From: an uncultured Halomonas sp.
GTDB lineage: Bacteria; Pseudomonadota; Gammaproteobacteria; Pseudomonadales; Halomonadaceae
DNA length: 64,000 bases
Direction of reading: 5' to 3'
Assembly: GCF_947493865.1 (NCBI RefSeq)
Contig: NZ_CANLTC010000003.1
Span: 243,062-307,061, forward strand
A program made the translations under genes and the position numbers. A model generated the notes under the pieces. That model did not search any database, had not been told where the DNA came from, and saw nothing but the letters and a program-made list of their open reading frames with translations. Below are positions 8,951-19,239 of this stretch, one piece after another. Each line of letters begins with the position of its first letter. Positions within the stretch are counted from its first letter, which is position 1.

Positions 8951-11900
8951 ATGAGACGCGATACATCCGCCACAACCGAGTTGACACTGTTCGGCCACTT
9001 CTCGCTAGGCGTCGGTGACGACGTGCTGACACAGTTCAGCTATGACAAGGTCAAGGCGTTGCTGATCTATCTGCTGCTCAATGAACAGCAGGTCAATCGT
9101 GCGACGTTGGCGGAGTTGTTATGGCCCGATCAGGGGCTCTCTTCAGGCCGGACCAATCTGCGTCATGCGTTGCACTGTCTACGTCAGAGCCTGGGTGAAG
9201 AGGCTGATCAGGTATTGACGGTGACGCGTCAGACAATTGCCTTTGCGCTACCTCGGCAATGGCGTGTGGATCTGCATCAAGTCGAACAGCTGTTGGCTGA
9301 GCCTGCAAGTACGCAAGGGTTGGAGCGATTGCTGGCACTTTATCGCGGCGATATCGCCGAAGAATTGCAGCTCAACCAATGTGTCGATTATCAGCGTTGG
9401 CTGGTGCGCCTTCGCGGCGAATGGCGCCAGCGGGTCATTGCCTATGCGGAAAAGGTGCTGACCACCGCCGGTGAACTCGACGATGATTTGTTGCGTACGT
9501 TGGTCAGCCGTTTTTCCGGTTATGCCCCGTTCCACGAGCGGCTGATGCATCAGTTGATCGATCAGGATCAGCCCGCTGCCGCCCACGAAGAATACAATGC
9601 CTATCTACAATTGCTGGCGCTATCGGGTCAGCAGCCGGATCCGGACATTCTGAATCTTGCCCGTCATTGGACCAATGGCAAGGGTGATATCCAGCGACCG
9701 CCCTCTCAAACCGCTTACGTACGCGCCATCGAGTCTGAAAGCGAGCCTCTGCGTGATGACGAGATCGAGCAGCGTCAGCTGTCGGTCATGGCGATCAGGC
9801 TGCGTCTAAAGGACGAGCGCGATCAGCGCCCTGAGGTGCGGGCCTGTTTGACGCTGCAGGTTGAGTTGCTGCATTGGCTCGAGCAGCAGTGCCACCACCT
9901 GGGGGGGTTCTGGCTGCCCGGTGTCACGGGCGGCATGGGGCTTGCCTGTTTCGGTACGCATGGGCCAGCACATCAGCTGGCCGAGTTGGTGGCACTCTAC
10001 GAACACTGTCGTCGCGCCTTGCCAGAGGAAGTGGCGCGGCACTGGACCGAGGAGACGCCGCCGCCTTCCTTCGAACTGGCGGCCGGACTCGATAGCGGAC
10101 GCGTGGTGTATCTTCCCGAGCGCCGGCTGGTCGATCCGCTTGGGCAGGTCAGTCAGCGTGCGCTGGAGTTGATGAGTGCTGCGGAAGGTAGCGAGCTGTT
10201 GATTTCCCAAGTGGCCAGTCAACACATGCCCCCCGCATTGGATCTGCAGCCACGTCTATCGAGCCGGGTGATGGCCTGTGATGGCAGGGTGCGTCTGCGG
10301 GCATTGGTATTGGGCGTCAACATGAATGGCCGTGAAGCCCAGCAGCCGATTCTGATAGGTCGCGAGAACGCCTTGCGCAAGCTGCGCGATGCACTTGCCA
10401 GAGCCGGCATCGGCCTGCGTCAAAGTGTTCTGGTGCAGGGCGCCTCGGGCATGGGCAAATCCGCCTTGATGGTAGGATTTCGTCAGTTGGAGCAGAGTCA
10501 GGATACCACCATCTGCTGGCATTCCATGACCCGCATGTCGATGCAAGAGCCCTATGGCGTGGCGTGCTGGTTATTTCGCTGGTATGCAGGCGATGAGGCG
10601 AATGGGGAAACGCTGCAAGAGCTCTTGAGTGATAGCGTCGATGCGTCGATTCTCGAGGACGTGGAACACTATGGGTTGTTGCGGCAAGCGCTGCAGGTGG
10701 CGCCGGTCGAACGCAGCGCACCGAAAGGACCGGGTGGCGAGCTCAACAATGAAGCGGTCGAGTTGGTCATTCGTTTGCTGCATCGCCTGATTGAGCGTGC
10801 CACGCGAAATAAACCCCTGGTCCTGATGATCGACGACCTGCAATGGGTTGATGAACTTTCCCTCAAGGTACTGTCGGGCCTGCAGGCGCGCCTACCCATC
10901 AATTGCCCGTTCCTGCTTGTTGCCAGTATGCGTGGACAGGAGCCGCTACCCATCAGACTGCATTGGGACCAGCAGATCGTGTTGACTCAGCTCGATGCGG
11001 TCCAGTCGTCGCGGCTATTGGTTCATCTGGCCAAGCACTATCGCTTGCATCTCACGCCGCGGCTGCGTAATCAGGTCATCGAGCGCTGCGAAGGGGTGCC
11101 GCTTTATCTGCAGGAGGTGTGTCGACGCCTGGACAGCAATCGTCGCGAAGGGCGCAGCCTGCAGCTTGATGAGCTTCCTCAGGGATTGTTGGGGCTACTC
11201 GCCAGTCGCATCGATCAACTGGACAGTGATCGCCCGGTGGCTCATGCGGCTGCCGTGCTTGGGCGTCAATTCCGGCTCGACTTTCTACGCCAGTGCAGTC
11301 CTGTCGAGGAGGCGCAGCTCAAGCTGGCACTGGAACAGATGCAGCGTCTGGAAATCATCGAAGCATGCCCCACGCAAGGCGAGTACGACTATCAGTTTAC
11401 CCATCCCCTGCTGCAGGAAGCGGCCTACCTGTCATGCCCTACGGATATCAGAGAGGCGATTCACCGGCAGGTGGTGACGCTGATCGAAGAGCACTATCCC
11501 ATCTACATCAGTCGTCATCCCGACGATTTTGCCCTGCATTTACACAGAAGCGGCTATCACGCTCGGAGCGCGCGCTATTTCGAGTTGGCTGCTCGGGAAG
11601 CCTTGAAGATAAGCGCCAATCGCATGGCCATGCGAATGGCGGACGCGGGCTTGAAGAGCCTGGAAAGCGTACAGAGTCAGGAGGAGCGCGAAATCAGTCT
11701 TCTCACCGTCAAGGGGCAGGCTGCCCTGGCGCTGGAAGGGCATGGTTCTCCTACCGCCCACGACAGCTTCGTTCGTGCGCGAGAGGTACTGGAAAAGACC
11801 CCCAGCGTCGATGAGGAGACCGAGCTGGAACAACGGTTTCTGGTCGACTGGGGACTCTGGGTGGGCTGCAGTCAGCGCTATGCCAATGCCGATGCCTTCT

Positions 11901-12871
11901 CCTTGGCATCAGGCTTGACCACCCTGGCACGCCAGCTTCTGGATCCGCGCTATGCACGTCTGGCGGAATATGCCCAGGCGCACTGTGAATACTGGGCCGG
12001 CCGACTGCGTCAGGCGCATGATCATCTGCGCGAGATCGATCCCTTGAATCAGCCGATGATGATCGAGTGGTTACCGTTCTCCGATCATCCCCAGATTGCA
12101 GCCGCTTGTTATCAAGGGTGGACGCTGTGTCTGCGGGGAGATTATCTGGCGGCGGAGCAGCAGGTGGAAGCGGCCATTCGGCTGGCGGAGCAGCTCAAGC
12201 ACCCAGGGTCGCTCGCCATGGCGCTGATGTTCGCTGCTACCATCTATCGCCAGCTAGGCCACGTTCATCTGGCCGGGAGTCGGGCCGAGCGTGCCTTTGG
12301 CTTGACCCATACCGCGGATCTGCATCTCTGGCATGTGAGCGCGCAGTGCACGGCAGGCTGGTACAAGGCGATGCAGGGAGACCGGGAGGGACTGGCGACA
12401 ATCGAGAGCGGGCTTGATGAGCTTGCCGAAATGGTTGGACGCGATCGCTTCCAGCGCCCGAATCTTTGGTACGTGGACGCCTGCCTGGCGCTGGATGAGC
12501 TGACCCGGGCAGAGAATTATCTGGATCAGTGCCTGCTGGTTGCCCGGGAGCGTAACTCGCTCTATGTGCCTGAGCTATCGGTGCGTCTGGCTAGTGTGCG
12601 GCTCAAGCGTGAGCGTTCCACTGCCTCGGTGCGCAGCTTGGTGGAGCAGGCCCGGATCCTGGCTCGCGAGCATGGCAATATCCACCACTTGCTGTTTGTG
12701 CTCGAGCTGTGGCTTGAAAGTATCGAGCCCGGCGATCGCGAGGCCTGGGACGAATTTCGTCAACTGCTGACAGAGGTTTACAAGACCGATGCGCCGGTGT
12801 TGATGCGTTGGCGCCTGTTGCTCGATCGTCAAGAGTTGCCTGACAAGCGACATCCCAGCCGCAGTGTCTGA
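8951..12871 (+). CDS. Large SARP-type transcriptional regulator: winged helix, BTAD, cyclase-like, STAND ATPase and TPR
   Basis: A 1306-residue cytoplasmic protein, unusual for this gene neighbourhood. About residues 10-100 match an OmpR/PhoB-type winged helix as in SARP regulators (LTLFGHFSLG, KALLIYLLL, LWPDQGLSSGRTNLRHALHC); residues about 105-240 are a bacterial transcriptional activation domain. Residues about 272-450 follow the outline of a class III nucleotide cyclase domain (RQLSVMAIRL, GGMGLACFG, AAGLDSGRVVYL) but lack the metal-binding Asp residues, so it is probably inactive. An AAA/STAND ATPase follows with Walker A GASGMGKS (about residue 498) and Walker B LVLMIDDLQWVDE (about 622). 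The last 400 residues are TPR-like helical repeats. It stands alone and ends 27 bases from convergent lpxH. The targets and signal are unknown. Confidence 0.85.
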   Translation: MRRDTSATTELTLFGHFSLGVGDDVLTQFSYDKVKALLIYLLLNEQQVNRATLAELLWPDQGLSSGRTNLRHALHCLRQSLGEEADQVLTVTRQTIAFALPRQWRVDLHQVEQLLAEPASTQGLERLLALYRGDIAEELQLNQCVDYQRWLVRLRGEWRQRVIAYAEKVLTTAGELDDDLLRTLVSRFSGYAPFHERLMHQLIDQDQPAAAHEEYNAYLQLLALSGQQPDPDILNLARHWTNGKGDIQRPPSQTAYVRAIESESEPLRDDEIEQRQLSVMAIRLRLKDERDQRPEVRACLTLQVELLHWLEQQCHHLGGFWLPGVTGGMGLACFGTHGPAHQLAELVALYEHCRRALPEEVARHWTEETPPPSFELAAGLDSGRVVYLPERRLVDPLGQVSQRALELMSAAEGSELLISQVASQHMPPALDLQPRLSSRVMACDGRVRLRALVLGVNMNGREAQQPILIGRENALRKLRDALARAGIGLRQSVLVQGASGMGKSALMVGFRQLEQSQDTTICWHSMTRMSMQEPYGVACWLFRWYAGDEANGETLQELLSDSVDASILEDVEHYGLLRQALQVAPVERSAPKGPGGELNNEAVELVIRLLHRLIERATRNKPLVLMIDDLQWVDELSLKVLSGLQARLPINCPFLLVASMRGQEPLPIRLHWDQQIVLTQLDAVQSSRLLVHLAKHYRLHLTPRLRNQVIERCEGVPLYLQEVCRRLDSNRREGRSLQLDELPQGLLGLLASRIDQLDSDRPVAHAAAVLGRQFRLDFLRQCSPVEEAQLKLALEQMQRLEIIEACPTQGEYDYQFTHPLLQEAAYLSCPTDIREAIHRQVVTLIEEHYPIYISRHPDDFALHLHRSGYHARSARYFELAAREALKISANRMAMRMADAGLKSLESVQSQEEREISLLTVKGQAALALEGHGSPTAHDSFVRAREVLEKTPSVDEETELEQRFLVDWGLWVGCSQRYANADAFSLASGLTTLARQLLDPRYARLAEYAQAHCEYWAGRLRQAHDHLREIDPLNQPMMIEWLPFSDHPQIAAACYQGWTLCLRGDYLAAEQQVEAAIRLAEQLKHPGSLAMALMFAATIYRQLGHVHLAGSRAERAFGLTHTADLHLWHVSAQCTAGWYKAMQGDREGLATIESGLDELAEMVGRDRFQRPNLWYVDACLALDELTRAENYLDQCLLVARERNSLYVPELSVRLASVRLKRERSTASVRSLVEQARILAREHGNIHHLLFVLELWLESIEPGDREAWDEFRQLLTEVYKTDAPVLMRWRLLLDRQELPDKRHPSRSV

Positions 12872-12898
12872 TCGCTCTCAGGCAAGCAATATCGAAGA

Positions 12899-13633
12899 TC
12901 AGTAGCCAAAGCGTCTTAGCGCTGGCTCAAGGCCATCTTCGATACGGATATCCCAGCCCTGATCGCTTTTCCAGTCGCCCAGGACGAAACGTTTAGCCGG
13001 CGCACCCGCTATATCGAGTTCGTGTACGTCAGGTCGATGAGTATGCCCATGGATGAGGATGCGCGCCTGGTGCTTCTGCATGACCTTGACGACCTCCTCC
13101 GGGGTCACGTCCATGATGTCCTGAGCCTTGTTGGAATTGGCCTCGCCGGATTGACTGCGCAGATTGCGCGCCAGTTCGAGACGCTCCTGGACCGGTAGTG
13201 CCAGAATTTGACCCTGCCACTGGGGATCGCGCGTCATGGCGCGAAATTTCATGTACTCCTCGTCCCGGGTGCATAAGCTGTCACCATGCATCAGCAACAT
13301 GCGCTCACCATTCAGTTCCAGTAGGTGAGGGTCGGATAGCAGGGTAGCACCGCAGGCCTTGGCGAAATCTTCGCCGATCAGAAAATCGCGATTACCGTGC
13401 ATGAAATAGACTTGGATGCCAGCGTCACTCAGACGTCTGAGCGCTTCGATGATAGGTGCCTCGAAAACGCCATCGAGATGGTAGTCGTCCCCGATCCAGG
13501 CCTCGAAGAGATCTCCCAGAATATAAAGCGCTCGCGCTTCCTGGGCCGTATGCTCGAGATAGTCGAGAAACCCTGAGGCGATCTCGGGCGCTCCGGGGTG
13601 TAGATGCAGATCTGAAATGAGACGTGTGGTCAT
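12899..13633 (-). CDS. lpxH: UDP-2,3-diacylglucosamine diphosphatase
   Basis: A 244-residue metallophosphoesterase that hydrolyses UDP-2,3-diacylglucosamine to lipid X and UMP at the inner face of the inner membrane, in lipid A synthesis. All metal-site blocks of the calcineurin-like fold are present in order: ISDLHL, LGDLFEAWIGDD, HGNRDFLIG, LMHGDSLC and HGHTHRP. Length matches E. coli LpxH (240). It lies downstream of ppiB on the same strand, the usual order in this group, and should be transcribed with it, although a GC-rich hairpin sits between them. Confidence 0.96.
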   Translation of the reverse strand: MTTRLISDLHLHPGAPEIASGFLDYLEHTAQEARALYILGDLFEAWIGDDYHLDGVFEAPIIEALRRLSDAGIQVYFMHGNRDFLIGEDFAKACGATLLSDPHLLELNGERMLLMHGDSLCTRDEEYMKFRAMTRDPQWQGQILALPVQERLELARNLRSQSGEANSNKAQDIMDVTPEEVVKVMQKHQARILIHGHTHRPDVHELDIAGAPAKRFVLGDWKSDQGWDIRIEDGLEPALRRFGY

Positions 13634-13662
13634 GGAGTACGGACCGTATTGCGTGAGGAGTA

Positions 13663-13680
13663 AGCCCGCCGCGGCGGGCT
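13663..13680 (-). terminator. GC-rich hairpin between ppiB and lpxH (attenuator or weak terminator)
   Basis: A perfect AGCCCGCC/GGCGGGCT palindrome lies just after the ppiB stop. There is no T-run on the minus strand, so it may stabilise mRNA ends rather than terminate. Confidence 0.35.
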
Positions 13681-13687
13681 ATTGGAT

Positions 13688-14182
13688 TTATTCGACGATT
13701 TCGGCGCTCTGAATCATGACATCCTCGACAGGTACGTCTGCATGCATGCCGCGGCGCGTGGTGGGCAGGGCCTTGATCTTTTCGACGACATCCATGCCCT
13801 CGACCACTTTGCCGAACACACAGTAGCCCCACCCCTGCAGGTTCTTGCCACGATGATCGAGAAACTCGTTGTCGGCGACATTGATGAAGAACTGGGCGGT
13901 AGCGGAGTGCGGGTCTTGGGTGCGTGCCATGGCAACGCTGCCGTTGACGTTTTTCAAGCCGTTGTCCGCTTCGTTGTCGATGGGCTCTCGCGTGGGTTTT
14001 TGTTCGAAATCACTGTCGAATCCACCCCCTTGCACCATGAAACCGTCGATGACGCGATGAAAGAGTGTGTTGTCGTAATGGCCGTCACGCACGTACTGCT
14101 CGAAATTGGCCGCAGTCTTGGGCGCATTGGCGTGATCCAGTTCGAGGTGAATGTCACCATAATTGGTGTGCAGGACGATCAT
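13688..14182 (-). CDS. ppiB: Cytoplasmic peptidyl-prolyl cis-trans isomerase B (cyclophilin)
   Basis: A 164-residue cyclophilin catalysing proline isomerisation in protein folding. Family blocks are [16 protein letters not shown] (catalytic Arg), [17 protein letters not shown] and [14 protein letters not shown]. There is no signal peptide, so it is the cytoplasmic form. The frame is open well upstream on this strand, into the glnS coding region, but homology begins at [15 protein letters not shown], so the ATG at 14182 is the start. It is divergent from glnS with about 140 bases between them, and lies upstream of lpxH. Confidence 0.96.
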   Translation of the reverse strand: MIVLHTNYGDIHLELDHANAPKTAANFEQYVRDGHYDNTLFHRVIDGFMVQGGGFDSDFEQKPTREPIDNEADNGLKNVNGSVAMARTQDPHSATAQFFINVADNEFLDHRGKNLQGWGYCVFGKVVEGMDVVEKIKALPTTRRGMHADVPVEDVMIQSAEIVE

Positions 14183-14326
14183 AGAAGTTTCCCGGTCAGT
14201 CTGAATGGTACGCCTTGGCGAAGCGCGCAGGCGTCGCGCTATAATAGCGGTTTTGAATCGACGTGCGAAACAAGCAGCCCGCCGTCGCTTCGCCACTCGC
14301 GATTCAGAGAGGTTCATCGATTCCCC

Positions 14327-16015
14327 ATGAGCACCGAGAGTACCGAAAGCGCCAGTGCCCCGAATTTCATCCGTAACCAGATTCTCGAGGAAGTCGAAGC
14401 GGGTGCCGTCGAGACCGTCGTTACGCGATTCCCGCCGGAGCCCAATGGCTTTTTGCATATTGGTCATGCCAAATCCATCTGCCTGAATTTCGGTCTCGCC
14501 GAGCAGTTCAAAGGTGACTGCCATCTGCGTTTCGACGATACCAACCCCGCCAAGGAGGAGCAGATCTATATCGACGCCATCAAGGCGGATGTGGAGTGGT
14601 TAGGCTTTCACTGGGCGGGCAAGGTGCGCTTTGCCTCGGATTATTTCGATCAACTCTATGCATGGGCGCAACACCTGATACGTGAAGACAAGGCCTATGT
14701 GGACGATCTCTCCGCGGACGAGATTCGTGAATATCGCGGCACCCTGACCGAGCCAGGTCGACAAAGCCCTTACCGCGAACGCAGCGTCGAAGAGAACCTG
14801 GATCTGCTCGAGCGCATGCGCCGCGGGGAGTTTGCCGAGGGTGAAAAGGTGCTGCGGGCAAAGATCGACATGGCCTCACCCAACATCAACCTGCGCGATC
14901 CGACGCTTTATCGCATCCGCCATGCCAGCCATCATCAGACCGGCGACAAGTGGAAGATCTATCCTTCCTACGATTTCACCCACGGCCAGTCGGATGCCAT
15001 CGAGGGGGTGACTCACTCCATTTGTACCCTGGAATTCGAGGACCATCGGCCGCTTTACGAATGGTTTCTGGCCAATTTGCCGGTGCCCGCGAAGCCCCGC
15101 CAGATCGAATTCGCTCGACTGAATCTCAATTACACCGTGACCTCCAAGCGCAAGCTCAAGCTGCTGGTGGATCAGGGTATCGTCGATGGCTGGGACGATC
15201 CGCGCATGCCGACGATCTCAGGTATGCGTCGTCGCGGTTACACGCCGGGCTCGATCCGCAAGTTCTGCGACATGATCGGGGTCACCCGGGCGGATGGCGG
15301 TATGGTCGACATCGCGATGCTTTATCACGCCATCCGCTCCGATCTCGAAGACAACGCACCACGGGCAATGTGCGTGCTGAACCCGCTCAAGGTGGTGTTG
15401 ACCAATGTGCCGGAAGACCATGAGGAAGTCTTCGAGGTGCCCGGACACCCAGCGCGGGAGGACATGGGGCTGCGCAAGCTGCCCTTTACCCGGGAGATAT
15501 GGATCGATGCGGAGGATTTTCTGGAGGAGCCACCGAAGAAGTTCTTCCGCCTGGCGCCGGGGCAGGAAGTGCGTCTGCGCAACAGCTATGTGATTCGCTG
15601 CGACGAGGTCCTCAAGGGCGGCGATGGCGAGATCGAGGAGCTGCGTTGCAGCGTGGATTTCGACACCCTGGGCAAGAACCCGGAAGGGCGCAAGGTCAAG
15701 GGCGTGATTCACTGGGTCAGTGCGGCTCATGCGGTGCCCGTAGAGGTGCGGCTTTACGACAATCTGTTCCAGGTCGAGGCGCCGGACAGGGATCGCGATG
15801 TCGATTTTCTCGATCACCTGAGCGACGCGTCGCTTACGGTGGTGCAAGCCTATGGCGAACCAAGCCTTGCGGACGTGGAACCCGAAACGCGTTTTCAATT
15901 CGAGCGAGTGGGGTATTTCTGCGCGGATCGGCATGCCGCCGCCGAAGGTCGACGCGTCTTTAACCGCACCGTGGGCTTGAAGGATACCTGGGCAAAGATT
16001 CAGAAGAAGGGGTGA
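14327..16015 (+). CDS. glnS: Glutamine--tRNA ligase
   Basis: A 562-residue class I aminoacyl-tRNA synthetase that charges tRNA-Gln. The HIGH motif appears in [17 protein letters not shown], and the KMSKS equivalent is [12 protein letters not shown]. The rest matches GlnRS throughout, including RFDDTNP, WLGFHW and the C-terminal beta-barrel anticodon domain. The frame stays open for a further 215 codons upstream, but that stretch is the reverse strand of ppi[20 protein letters not shown] is the natural start. It is followed seven bases later by cysS, so the two synthetases form an operon. Confidence 0.97.
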   Translation: MSTESTESASAPNFIRNQILEEVEAGAVETVVTRFPPEPNGFLHIGHAKSICLNFGLAEQFKGDCHLRFDDTNPAKEEQIYIDAIKADVEWLGFHWAGKVRFASDYFDQLYAWAQHLIREDKAYVDDLSADEIREYRGTLTEPGRQSPYRERSVEENLDLLERMRRGEFAEGEKVLRAKIDMASPNINLRDPTLYRIRHASHHQTGDKWKIYPSYDFTHGQSDAIEGVTHSICTLEFEDHRPLYEWFLANLPVPAKPRQIEFARLNLNYTVTSKRKLKLLVDQGIVDGWDDPRMPTISGMRRRGYTPGSIRKFCDMIGVTRADGGMVDIAMLYHAIRSDLEDNAPRAMCVLNPLKVVLTNVPEDHEEVFEVPGHPAREDMGLRKLPFTREIWIDAEDFLEEPPKKFFRLAPGQEVRLRNSYVIRCDEVLKGGDGEIEELRCSVDFDTLGKNPEGRKVKGVIHWVSAAHAVPVEVRLYDNLFQVEAPDRDRDVDFLDHLSDASLTVVQAYGEPSLADVEPETRFQFERVGYFCADRHAAAEGRRVFNRTVGLKDTWAKIQKKG

Positions 16016-16022
16016 GCGCGAT

Positions 16023-17405
16023 ATGCAGATCTACAACACCCTGACCCGGCGCAAGGAACCTTTTACCCCCATCGAGCCGGGCAAGGTGCGCATGTACGTG
16101 TGCGGCATCACCGTCTACGACTACTGCCATATCGGCCATGCCCGGGTCATGGTGGCCTTCGACGTGATTACTCGCTACCTGCGCAGCCGCGGGTTCGAGG
16201 TCAACTACGTGCGCAATATCACCGACATCGACGACAAGATACTCAAGCGAGCGGACGAGAACGGCGAGAGCATCAACAGCCTGACCCAGCGCATGATCGC
16301 TGCCATGCATGAAGACGAAGAGCGTCTTGGCGTGCTGCGCCCGGATCATGAACCACGAGCGACCGCCTATATCGATGAAATCCAGGCGATGATCGAGCGT
16401 CTGATTGAAAAGGGCTATGCCTATGCCGCGGATAACGGTGACGTCTACTACCGAGTGCGCCGCTTCGAGGGCTACGGCAAGCTCAACAATCGCGACCCAG
16501 ACGAAATGCGTGCCGGTGCGCGAGTGGAGGTAGACGAGCACAAGGAAGACCCGCTGGATTTCGTGCTGTGGAAGGCGGCCAAGCCGGGAGAGGCAAGCTG
16601 GCCATCCGCCTGGGGAGAAGGGCGCCCCGGTTGGCATATCGAGTGCTCGGCGATGTCGACCTGCTGTCTGGGAGACACCTTCGACATTCACGGCGGGGGG
16701 CCGGATTTGACCTTCCCTCATCACGAGAACGAGATCGCCCAGAGCGAGGCAGCCACCGGCAAGCCTTATGTCAATACCTGGATGCATGCCGGGGCGGTGC
16801 GGGTCGATCAGCAGAAGATGTCCAAGTCCCTGGGCAACTTCTTCACCATTCGTGACGTACTCGAGGTGCACGATCCGGAGGTGGTGCGCTATCTGCTGCT
16901 GGCAAGCCACTACCGCAGTGCTATCAACTACGCACCGGATGCTTTGGTCGAGGCGCGCAAGTCTCTCGAGCGCTTTTATAACGCCCTGGAAGGTATAAAC
17001 CCAGCGCGTGGAGAGGTGGCACCGCGCTTTGCCGAGCGCTTCACCGCTGCCATGGATGACGATTTCAATACGCCGGAGGCACTGGCGGCGTTGTTCGAGC
17101 TGGCTCGGGAGCTGAACCGCGCCAAAAAGGAAGTACCGAATCAGGCGCCGGCGCTGGCATTCGAACTCGTGCGCTTGGGAGCGATCCTGGGGCTGTTCCA
17201 TCAGAATCCTTCCGCCTTCTTGAAGACGGGCGCTCAGACGCTATCGATTTCCAATGAGGAAATAGAAGCACGTATCCAGGCACGAGCGGATGCCAAGAAA
17301 GCCCGGAATTTCGGTGAGGCCGATCGTATCCGGGACGAGCTGGCAGCCCTGGGAATCGTGCTCAAGGACTCCCGGGAAGGTACCACGTGGGTGTTCGAGC
17401 AGTAG
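16023..17405 (+). CDS. cysS: Cysteine--tRNA ligase
   Basis: A 460-residue class I synthetase, the usual length (461 in E. coli). It activates cysteine and loads tRNA-Cys, using a zinc ion that discriminates cysteine. The zinc Cys lies in [22 protein letters not shown] (shown here as the conserved N-terminal block with the HIGH motif); further ligands are in IECSAMS and [19 protein letters not shown] is the second signature. The last codons run convergently into folD with 16 bases between the stops. Confidence 0.98.
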   Translation: MQIYNTLTRRKEPFTPIEPGKVRMYVCGITVYDYCHIGHARVMVAFDVITRYLRSRGFEVNYVRNITDIDDKILKRADENGESINSLTQRMIAAMHEDEERLGVLRPDHEPRATAYIDEIQAMIERLIEKGYAYAADNGDVYYRVRRFEGYGKLNNRDPDEMRAGARVEVDEHKEDPLDFVLWKAAKPGEASWPSAWGEGRPGWHIECSAMSTCCLGDTFDIHGGGPDLTFPHHENEIAQSEAATGKPYVNTWMHAGAVRVDQQKMSKSLGNFFTIRDVLEVHDPEVVRYLLLASHYRSAINYAPDALVEARKSLERFYNALEGINPARGEVAPRFAERFTAAMDDDFNTPEALAALFELARELNRAKKEVPNQAPALAFELVRLGAILGLFHQNPSAFLKTGAQTLSISNEEIEARIQARADAKKARNFGEADRIRDELAALGIVLKDSREGTTWVFEQ

Positions 17406-17421
17406 CTTCCCGTTGACGTGA

Positions 17422-18291
17422 CTACTCGGCGCTGTCCGCGGCATCGTGCAGTTCCGCCGCGAACAGCGTGTTCTCGAGTAGCGAGGCCACCGTCATGGGG
17501 CCGACGCCACCGGGCACCGGCGTGATATGGCTGGCCCGGGCGGCGGCGGGCTCGAATTCGATATCGCCGATCAGATGGCCATCTTCCTGTCGATTGATAC
17601 CCACATCGATCACGATCGCGCCTTGCTTTATCCACTCGCCCTTGATCAATCCCGGCTGACCTACCGCGGCAACCACGAGATCCGCACGCCGGACATGCTC
17701 CTCGAGGTCGTGGGTGAAACGATGACAGACCGTCGTCGTGCAGCCGGCCAGCATGAGTTCCAGGGACATGGGGCGGCCAACGATGTTCGAAGCACCCACG
17801 ACGGTAGCATTCAGCCCCCGGGTCGAGAGATCGCTTTCCTGCAGCAGGGTCATGACCCCCTTTGGCGTGCACGGCCTCAGCATGGGCAGGCGTTGCGCCA
17901 GACGACCCAGGTTGTAGGGATGAAAGCCGTCCACGTCCTTGTCCGGGCGAATGCGTTCGAGGATCGGGCGCTCATCCAGGTGTTCGGGTAAGGGTAGCTG
18001 CACCAGTATGCCGTCTACCGCAGGATCCGCGTTCAGGTCGTCGACCAGTTTTTCCAGCGCCTGCTGCGAGGTGCTTGTGGGCAGTTGATGACGAAATGAA
18101 TGAATGCCCGCTTCCTCGCAGGCGCGATGCTTGTGGCGCACGTATATCTCGGAGGCAGGGTCCTCACCCACCAGGACCACGGCGAGACCGGGAACGCGAC
18201 GTCCATCCTGGTGGCGTGCTTGTACCTGGCGGGCGACCAGGTGGCGTACCTTCTCGGCAATTGCCTTGCCGTCGATCAGTTGTGCGGGCAT
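17422..18291 (-). CDS. folD: Bifunctional methylenetetrahydrofolate dehydrogenase / methenyltetrahydrofolate cyclohydrolase
   Basis: A 289-residue FolD that interconverts 5,10-methylene-, 5,10-methenyl- and 10-formyl-tetrahydrofolate with NADP, supplying one-carbon units. Motifs: [17 protein letters not shown] (catalytic Tyr and Lys), [38 protein letters not shown] (dinucleotide site) and [11 protein letters not shown]. The start is ATG 18291, because AGGAA lies six bases before it; the TTG immediately upstream is also in frame but not needed. It is convergent with cysS. Confidence 0.97.
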   Translation of the reverse strand: MPAQLIDGKAIAEKVRHLVARQVQARHQDGRRVPGLAVVLVGEDPASEIYVRHKHRACEEAGIHSFRHQLPTSTSQQALEKLVDDLNADPAVDGILVQLPLPEHLDERPILERIRPDKDVDGFHPYNLGRLAQRLPMLRPCTPKGVMTLLQESDLSTRGLNATVVGASNIVGRPMSLELMLAGCTTTVCHRFTHDLEEHVRRADLVVAAVGQPGLIKGEWIKQGAIVIDVGINRQEDGHLIGDIEFEPAAARASHITPVPGGVGPMTVASLLENTLFAAELHDAADSAE

Positions 18292-18428
18292 CAAGAATTC
18301 CTGTCGTGGCGTTTAGCCGTGAAGTTCAAGGCGTCTGGAGAAGCGAAAACGAGACATGGATTTTCGCATGTGCAGCGCCCGGCTCAAAGTCTTTGCAGCG
18401 TCGTGTAGCACGCGCTTGGACAATGTAC

Positions 18429-18456
18429 TTGACCGCAGGGCAATCTAGCGTAGAAT
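18429..18456 (+). promoter_or_regulatory. Candidate sigma-70 promoter for the tRNA cluster
   Basis: TTGACC (18429-18434), 16-base spacer, TAGAAT (18451-18456); the first tRNA begins about 55 bases downstream. Confidence 0.5.
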
Positions 18457-18511
18457 ACGCAGCGCTCGGCGACACCTCATGTTTGTCGTTCGAGCGTCGG
18501 CAATAGGCCTA

Positions 18512-18588
18512 CGGGGTATAGCGCAGTCTGGTAGCGCGCCTGCTTTGGGAGCAGGATGTCGGGGGTTCGAATCCCTCTACCCCGACCA
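18512..18588 (+). tRNA. tRNA-Pro (anticodon TGG)
   Basis: A 77-base gene with encoded CCA. The acceptor CGGGGTA pairs with TACCCCG; the anticodon stem-loop is CCTGC-TTTGGGA-GCAGG; the T arm contains GGTTCGAATCC. It is the first of a four-tRNA cluster. Confidence 0.97.
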
Positions 18589-18653
18589 ACTCATTGACCA
18601 GCTTGATGTGGTTGTCCAATGGGCTTGCAGGTAAAAGTCTCGGGCCATACCAT

Positions 18654-18730
18654 GCGCCTATAGCTCAATCGGATAGAGCAACGGCCTTCTAAGCCGTAGG
18701 TTGCAGGTTCGAGTCCTGCTGGGCGCGCCA
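18654..18730 (+). tRNA. tRNA-Arg (anticodon TCT)
   Basis: A 77-base gene with encoded CCA. The acceptor GCGCCTA pairs with TGGGCGC (one G-T pair); the anticodon loop reads CTTCTAA, giving TCT; the T arm contains GGTTCGAGTCC. Confidence 0.97.
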
Positions 18731-18794
18731 ATGTCTGGCAAGCACGATATGCAAGACAGGCCAAGCGTTCCCGGATAGCAGCGATGATCGATAT

Positions 18795-18870
18795 GGTGGA
18801 TGTAGCTCAGTGGTAGAGCCCCGGATTGTGGCTCCGGTGGTCGTGGGTTCGATCCCCATCATCCACCCCA
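18795..18870 (+). tRNA. tRNA-His (anticodon GTG), copy 1
   Basis: A 76-base gene including the extra 5' G (G-1) typical of tRNA-His and an encoded CCA. The anticodon loop ATTGTGG gives GTG. It is identical to the second copy 43 bases downstream. Confidence 0.97.
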
Positions 18871-18913
18871 TATCGTTTCATTCGACTACAGAAATACAGC
18901 AGCACAATATCGT

Positions 18914-18989
18914 GGTGGATGTAGCTCAGTGGTAGAGCCCCGGATTGTGGCTCCGGTGGTCGTGGGTTCGATCCCCATCATCCACCCCA
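18914..18989 (+). tRNA. tRNA-His (anticodon GTG), copy 2
   Basis: Same sequence as copy 1 over all 76 bases, in tandem. The usual enteric cluster order is Arg-His-Leu-Pro; here Leu is absent and His is doubled. Confidence 0.97.
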
Positions 18990-19159
18990 AGATGTTGGCT
19001 CAATCTCTCCTGATGTCGTGCCTTGTTACTTGTATCCGCAAATTTTTCATTTGTTTGCCGATTCGTTTCAATGTGCAAGTAAGTCAATGAATTCAGTATT
19101 TTCCCCACTTACTCTTGCAAGTATCTTCACCTATCCCCATTGATGCAATGACAGCGTGC

Positions 19160-19188
19160 TTGCCAGCACGTCACGGTATTCTTAGAAT
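19160..19188 (+). promoter_or_regulatory. Candidate sigma-70 promoter for tig
   Basis: TTGCCA (19160-19165), 17-base spacer, TAGAAT (19183-19188), about 50 bases before the tig ATG. The region 18990-19239 otherwise holds no gene that I can see. Confidence 0.5.
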
Positions 19189-19239
19189 CCTGCACTTTTA
19201 AATGCATTCACAAACGCCCAGCCGGTTAGAGGACCTTAC

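Noticed and set aside
13682..14326. In-frame upstream extension of glnS giving a 777-residue protein
   Set aside because: The extension is the reverse strand of ppiB, a clear cyclophilin, and GlnRS homology begins only at the ATG 14327.
15960..17201. Long minus-strand open frame (413 codons) opposite cysS
   Set aside because: Antisense shadow of a conserved synthetase; composition is typical of reversed GC-rich coding DNA.
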